From the NCBI GenBank assembly GCA_016210425.1, contig JACQUE010000201.1:1-9958 (forward strand): DNA of 9,958 nucleotides, in the 5' to 3' direction. Shown here piece by piece: positions 6,578 to 9,958 of this stretch. The stretch comes from Chloroflexota bacterium (lineage in GTDB: Bacteria > Chloroflexota > Dehalococcoidia > JACQUE01). The position numbers and the translations under genes are program-made. Positions within the stretch are counted from its first letter, which is position 1, and each line of letters opens with the position of its first letter. The notes under the pieces were generated by a model. The model was not told the origin of the DNA. It did not search any database and was given only the letters and a program-made list of their open reading frames with translations.

Positions 6578-7237
6578 CTAGCTGTGAGTACTGATCAGTC
6601 CCTTCCGAATGGCGTATTGCACAACTTCGCTCCGATTGTGCAGACCGAGCTTCTCCATAAGGTTGGCTCGGTGCCGTTCCACCGTTCGGGGGCTTAGCCC
6701 GAGGATCCCGCCCGTCTCCCGCGCGGATCTTCCCTCCGCTGTCATGCGCAGGATTTCTCGCTCTCGCTCTGTAAGAAGGCGATAGCTTGTGCTCTCCTCA
6801 CCCGCCTCAACGCGGTGCAAGTAATCGTCCAGCAGCTTTCGTCCGAGGCTCGGATGAAAAGCCACGCCGCCGCGAGAGACTATCCGCAGTGCTGAGATAA
6901 CCTCGTCAGGCGAAGCCTCTTTGAGTATGTATCCGGAGGCCCCGAGGCTCACCGCCTGGAAGAAATACTCCTCATCGTCGTGCATGGTAAGCATCAGCAC
7001 CCGCGTGTCCGGATTTGCCTGCCGAATCTCGCGGGTAGCCTCCAATCCTGTCAGACCAGCCATAGCCACGTCCATTAGCACGATGTCAGGAGCCAGCTCG
7101 CGCGTTCTTGCCACGGCTTCAACGCCATCCTTAGCTTCCCCAACAACCTCGATGTCCTCCTGTGAATCGAGAAGAAGGCGTATGCCAGCCCTCACGACCA
7201 CGTGATCGTCTGCAATCAAAACCCGAAGATTGGCCAC
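6578..7237 (-). CDS. LuxR/NarL-family response regulator
   Basis: The product is 219 residues, the usual length for the family, from a GTG start with GGAG (7244-7247) 6 bases upstream. The receiver domain (about 3-120) has the acidic pair D10/D11, phospho-acceptor D56 (IVLMDVAMAGLTG), T84 and K106 (SGYILKEAS). After a linker, a LuxR-type helix-turn-helix (about 152-214) is clear: LLTEREREILRM, LGLSPRTVERHRANLMEKLG and NRSEVVQYAIRKGLI. When phosphorylated it should bind DNA and activate or repress target promoters. It follows its kinase by 13 bp on the same strand, so the two are almost certainly one operon and a cognate pair. The haem-protein gene, next downstream, is a candidate target, but this is inferred only from adjacency. 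All catalytic residues are intact. Confidence 0.93.
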   Translation of the reverse strand: MANLRVLIADDHVVVRAGIRLLLDSQEDIEVVGEAKDGVEAVARTRELAPDIVLMDVAMAGLTGLEATREIRQANPDTRVLMLTMHDDEEYFFQAVSLGASGYILKEASPDEVISALRIVSRGGVAFHPSLGRKLLDDYLHRVEAGEESTSYRLLTEREREILRMTAEGRSARETGGILGLSPRTVERHRANLMEKLGLHNRSEVVQYAIRKGLISTHS

Positions 7238-7250
7238 GGCCGGCTCCTTT

Positions 7251-8744
7251 CTATAGGGGAAGGCGAACGGTGAGTCTTGTGCCGTTCCCTGGGCTCGAGT
7301 CGATAATCACTGCTCCGCCCAGCAGCAGCGCTCGCTCGCGCATACCCACGAGGCCGAGCCCACACCCGCTCTCCAAATGTGCTGTTGCTTTTGCCGGATC
7401 GAATCCAATGCCGTCGTCCTCCAACACAGCTACCACTTCCGATTCGCCACGTTGGATCCGGAGCACAGCGCGCCGTGCCATAGAGTGGCGCGCAACGTTA
7501 TTCATTCCCTCTTGCAGAATGCGGAATAGAACCGTCTCGACCTCAGGGGGTAAGCGCTCAACCACTCCATTTGCGAAGACGTCAATACGTACGGAAGAAC
7601 GCTCGGTAAGGTCCCCGGCTACCCGACGCAAAGCAGGCGCAAGTCCGAGGTCGTCGAGGAGAGCCGGTCGAAGTCCAAGGATGATCCTCCTGACACCTTC
7701 CAGAGTTTGGACAGCGGCCTCGCGCACATCCTCGAGAATCTTCCCGGCTTTCACCGTATCACGAGGCAAGATCTCAGCAGCCGCGCCAAGGCCCATGATG
7801 ACTGCACTTAGACTCTGCCCCGTCTCGTCGTGCAACCCGCGAGCCACCCGCTTGCGTTCCTCCTCCTGAGCGGCTATCACTCGCGAGAAAAGTTGGCTGT
7901 GCATCCTATCCTTTCGCTCTAGCTCGTCCCTCTCCACCATGAATCGATCGGTCTCAACCTGGAAAATCTCGAGGGCCCGGATAACCCCAAACGCGATCCC
8001 CAAGCCAATGATCGAGCGCAACACCGGGGGAAGGATCGTACTATTGGTGGCCCAAAACGAAAGGTCGGATAACGTTGAGAGAGGCCACAGGCTTCTTGGC
8101 AACGTTGAAAAGACCCAGTCGCCTCTCGATGCGATCAACCCCGCCACTATCGCGTACAATCCGAAGCAAAGAGCTGTCCAGCGGAAGTACCAGGCAATGC
8201 CTTGTGAGCCGGCATTTGCCACGATCCGGGACTGACGGGCCATCCCAAAGCTGGACAGGGCTGCGCCTGTGAAACCCACAATGAGTCGAGCCAAGTCTGT
8301 GGTCTGTGGAAATCGCATTAATACCGTAGTTCCAGTAAGTACGATCGCTTCTGTAGTAAGAGAAATGGCCAGCCAGAGGAGCAGCACGATATTAGGGAAC
8401 AAGCGCACCAGGGAGTGTCTTCCGGTAGGGAAGGAGATTCGAACTCCAAACTGCAGTAGCAGATACAGTGAGAAGACCAGTGTCAGCGTTCGAAGGGTTT
8501 GAAGCGTGGATATGGCATCCGCTGAAAGATACGTTGCTTGAATCGGAATGAAGGCGTGCCCCCATTCGTACACGCCGTGAACTATGCCGAAAGCGGCCAG
8601 CCATTTGAGGTGATGTGCGAGAACAAGACGACTGTGCTTGTGTGACCGGAGCGCTATGGTGAAGCCCATAGTGAAGAAGATGAGCCCGTAGCCGAAGAAG
8701 ACTACGCTCTCGTTTGTTCTCAGGATGTTCAGCAAGGTTTCCAC
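7251..8744 (-). CDS. Membrane histidine kinase, NarL-type (HisKA_3 family), seven-helix sensor
   Basis: The product is 497 residues from a GTG start; the ribosome binding site is weak, but a later start would cut the first membrane helix. Residues about 14-258 hold seven predicted membrane helices with short loops (examples about 14-32, 46-65, 82-102, 113-136, 151-168, 184-205, 237-258) and no large extracellular domain, so the signal is probably sensed in or at the membrane. I do not recognise the sensor family. A short helix follows (about 260-285), then the HisKA_3 dimerisation domain with H305 in ARGLHDETGQ. The ATP-binding domain (about 400-497) has an N box (LQEGMNNVARHS), a G1 box (DDGIGFDPAKA) and a G2 box (GCGLGLVGMRERA). 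It should phosphorylate the regulator encoded 13 bp downstream. A good promoter lies 69 bp upstream. Confidence 0.92.
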   Translation of the reverse strand: METLLNILRTNESVVFFGYGLIFFTMGFTIALRSHKHSRLVLAHHLKWLAAFGIVHGVYEWGHAFIPIQATYLSADAISTLQTLRTLTLVFSLYLLLQFGVRISFPTGRHSLVRLFPNIVLLLWLAISLTTEAIVLTGTTVLMRFPQTTDLARLIVGFTGAALSSFGMARQSRIVANAGSQGIAWYFRWTALCFGLYAIVAGLIASRGDWVFSTLPRSLWPLSTLSDLSFWATNSTILPPVLRSIIGLGIAFGVIRALEIFQVETDRFMVERDELERKDRMHSQLFSRVIAAQEEERKRVARGLHDETGQSLSAVIMGLGAAAEILPRDTVKAGKILEDVREAAVQTLEGVRRIILGLRPALLDDLGLAPALRRVAGDLTERSSVRIDVFANGVVERLPPEVETVLFRILQEGMNNVARHSMARRAVLRIQRGESEVVAVLEDDGIGFDPAKATAHLESGCGLGLVGMRERALLLGGAVIIDSSPGNGTRLTVRLPL

Positions 8745-8812
8745 TGACAGATCAATATCCGCTCAGCCAACCGGAAGACCGAACCGACCTGTTCACGAAT
8801 ACAGGCAACGTC

Positions 8813-8841
8813 ATTGTAAGCCACTTTGGTAGCATCGGCAA
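8813..8841 (-). promoter_or_regulatory. Sigma70-type promoter for the kinase-regulator operon
   Basis: On the minus strand, TTGCCG (8836-8841) and TACAAT (8813-8818) are separated by 17 bp: 4 of 6 and 5 of 6 matches to the sigma70/sigmaA consensus with ideal spacing. Transcription would begin near 8806 and leave a leader of about 60 nt before the kinase GTG at 8744. The leader contains a small dyad (CCTG, TTCGTGAA, CAGG; about 8787-8804), a possible hairpin or operator. Confidence 0.6.
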
Positions 8842-8920
8842 ACATACTCATGTTGCATCAGGGCTTGCGGCTGTGGCATGGTCACCCTGCGGGGGAGGTG
8901 TCGACCCGGGATGGGACACT

Positions 8921-8956
8921 GAAAGAAGTGGGAAGGCGGCTCAAGGGCCCGCCCTC
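8921..8956 (-). terminator. Probable terminator after the GlcD-type gene
   Basis: On the minus strand GAGGGCGG (8956-8949) can pair with CCGCCTTC (8939-8932) with one mismatch around a 9-base loop, followed by CCACTTCTTTC. It begins 4 bp beyond the oxidase stop codon and would separate its transcript from the kinase operon. The loop itself contains GGGCCC and the U-tract is interrupted, so efficiency is uncertain. Confidence 0.45.
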
Positions 8957-8960
8957 ACTC

Positions 8961-9958
8961 TCAGAATACCTTGTCGGGGTTGAGGATATTGTTGGGGTCG
9001 AGGGCGCGCTTGATGCGGCGCATGGCCTCGACGCCGGCCTCGCCGCGCTGCCAGGGCAGGAACTCCTTCTTCAGCAGCCCGATGCCGTGCTCGCCGGAGA
9101 TGGAGCCCCCGAGGTCGATAGCGGCGCGCATGATGTCCTGGAAGAATCGATGCACCCGCTCCATCTCCTCGGAGTCCGACTCGTCGCACATGATATCGGG
9201 GTGGATGTTGCCGTCGCCGGCATGGGCAGCCAACCCGATGCGCACGTGGTGCCTCTCGGCGGCCTCGCGGATGGCGCGGATGGCCTTGGCGAGGACGGGT
9301 CGCGGCACTGTTACATCTTCGACGATGATCGTCTTCGCGGCCTGGGCCAGCGCCGGGTAGTGGGCCCGCCGCGCCGACCACATCAACTCGCGCTCTCTGT
9401 CATTTGCCGCGACGCGCACTTCGCGGGCTCCCTCTTCTTTGCAGGCGTCCAGCACGCGCTGGAGCTGGTGCGGCACGTCGACCTCGCTGCCGTCCACCTC
9501 GATGAGGAGGATGGCTCCGGCGTCCAGCGGCAGGCCGGCAGGACGGAAGGCCTCAGCGTGGTGGACGCTCTCCTTGTCCATAAGCTCCAGCGCCATCGGC
9601 ACGATGCCCCGTCGCACGATGGCCATCACCGTCTCCGCCGCCTGCTCCACGGAGTCGAAGGCGGCTATGCAGGTCTGGCGGGCCTCGGGCAGCGGGATGA
9701 GGCGCAGCGTCATCTCGGTGATGATGCCGAGCGTGCCCTCGGAGCCGACGATGAGGTGGGTGAGGTCGAAACCGGCCCGATCCTTGACCGTCTTGCCGCC
9801 CGTGCGGATGATCTCTCCCGTCGGCAGCACCACCTCCAGTCCCAGGACGTAGTCCTTGGTGGTGCCGTATTTGGCGCCGCTGAGGCCGCCCGCGCCCTCG
9901 GCGACGGTGCCGCCCAGGGTGGCGACGCGCACGCTGGAGGGATCGGGCGGGTAGAAGA
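8961..9958 (-). CDS. glcD: GlcD-type FAD-linked oxidase (glycolate/D-lactate dehydrogenase family), N-terminus beyond window
   Basis: The frame is open to the window edge, so 331 C-terminal residues are visible of about 460 usual. A GTG near 9932 is internal, since FYPPDPSS, typical of the family, precedes it. The end of the PCMH-type FAD-binding domain is visible (TLGGTVAEGAGG, KYGTTKDYVLGLEVVLP, GSEGTLGIITEMTLRL). The FAD-oxidase C-terminal domain follows, with HAGDGNIHPD, SGEHGIGLLKKEFL and the closing DPNNILNPDKVF. The histidines in the two last motifs are the conserved active-site region of the glycolate oxidase GlcD / D-lactate dehydrogenase group, which oxidises 2-hydroxy acids with FAD and passes electrons to quinone or partner subunits. 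Exact substrate cannot be told from sequence. A partner GlcE/GlcF gene, if present, lies outside the window. Its own terminator separates it from the kinase operon. Confidence 0.88.
   Translation of the reverse strand, partial: FYPPDPSSVRVATLGGTVAEGAGGLSGAKYGTTKDYVLGLEVVLPTGEIIRTGGKTVKDRAGFDLTHLIVGSEGTLGIITEMTLRLIPLPEARQTCIAAFDSVEQAAETVMAIVRRGIVPMALELMDKESVHHAEAFRPAGLPLDAGAILLIEVDGSEVDVPHQLQRVLDACKEEGAREVRVAANDRERELMWSARRAHYPALAQAAKTIIVEDVTVPRPVLAKAIRAIREAAERHHVRIGLAAHAGDGNIHPDIMCDESDSEEMERVHRFFQDIMRAAIDLGGSISGEHGIGLLKKEFLPWQRGEAGVEAMRRIKRALDPNNILNPDKVF

Noticed and set aside
1..9958. CRISPR array, tRNA, rRNA, insertion sequence or riboswitch
   Set aside because: No regularly spaced repeats, cloverleaf, rRNA stretch, transposase or recognisable riboswitch core was found on either strand by eye.

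Overview
The window is GC-rich and joins two unlike parts. The left part (1-4657) is a tight run of plus-strand phage structural genes. The right part (5095-9958) carries minus-strand genes of ordinary bacterial type. Taxonomy cannot be settled from the sequence. The high GC, a GlcD-type oxidase, a NarL-type two-component pair and a secreted haem-domain protein ending in an LPxTG-like signal would fit a Chloroflexota (or other Gram-positive-like) bacterium carrying a prophage or prophage remnant. This is a weak inference.

Phage block, 1-4657: the C-terminal end of a probable HK97-fold major capsid protein (left-truncated); a 126-aa beta-rich protein; a 280-aa protein with a fibre-like segment and a beta-rich C-terminal domain; a 77-aa protein; a 79-aa coiled-coil protein that overlaps the next start by 4 bp; a 211-aa probable head-tail adaptor; and a 660-aa tail-hub-like protein with what looks like a beta-propeller inserted in it. 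Gaps are 9-24 bp or an overlap, and most genes have strong Shine-Dalgarno sites, so this reads as one late operon. No tail tube, tape measure, lysis or integrase gene follows. The block stops at 4657 and host-type genes run the other way.

Junction, 4658-5094: a possible 44-aa small ORF (4719-4853) and two hairpins (4931-4945 and 5040-5068), which fit a terminator zone between convergent transcription units.

Host block, read on the minus strand from high to low coordinates: the C-terminal 331 residues of a GlcD-type FAD-linked oxidase, followed by a probable terminator; a good sigma70-type promoter (8813-8841); a seven-helix membrane histidine kinase and its LuxR/NarL-family response regulator (13 bp apart, one operon); a 313-bp intergenic region; and a secreted protein with an ethylbenzene-dehydrogenase-type haem-binding domain, a CX3CH motif and a C-terminal LPRTG anchor. 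The simplest reading is that the kinase and regulator form a membrane-sensing switch and that the adjacent haem protein is a candidate target. The sequence supports this only by adjacency.
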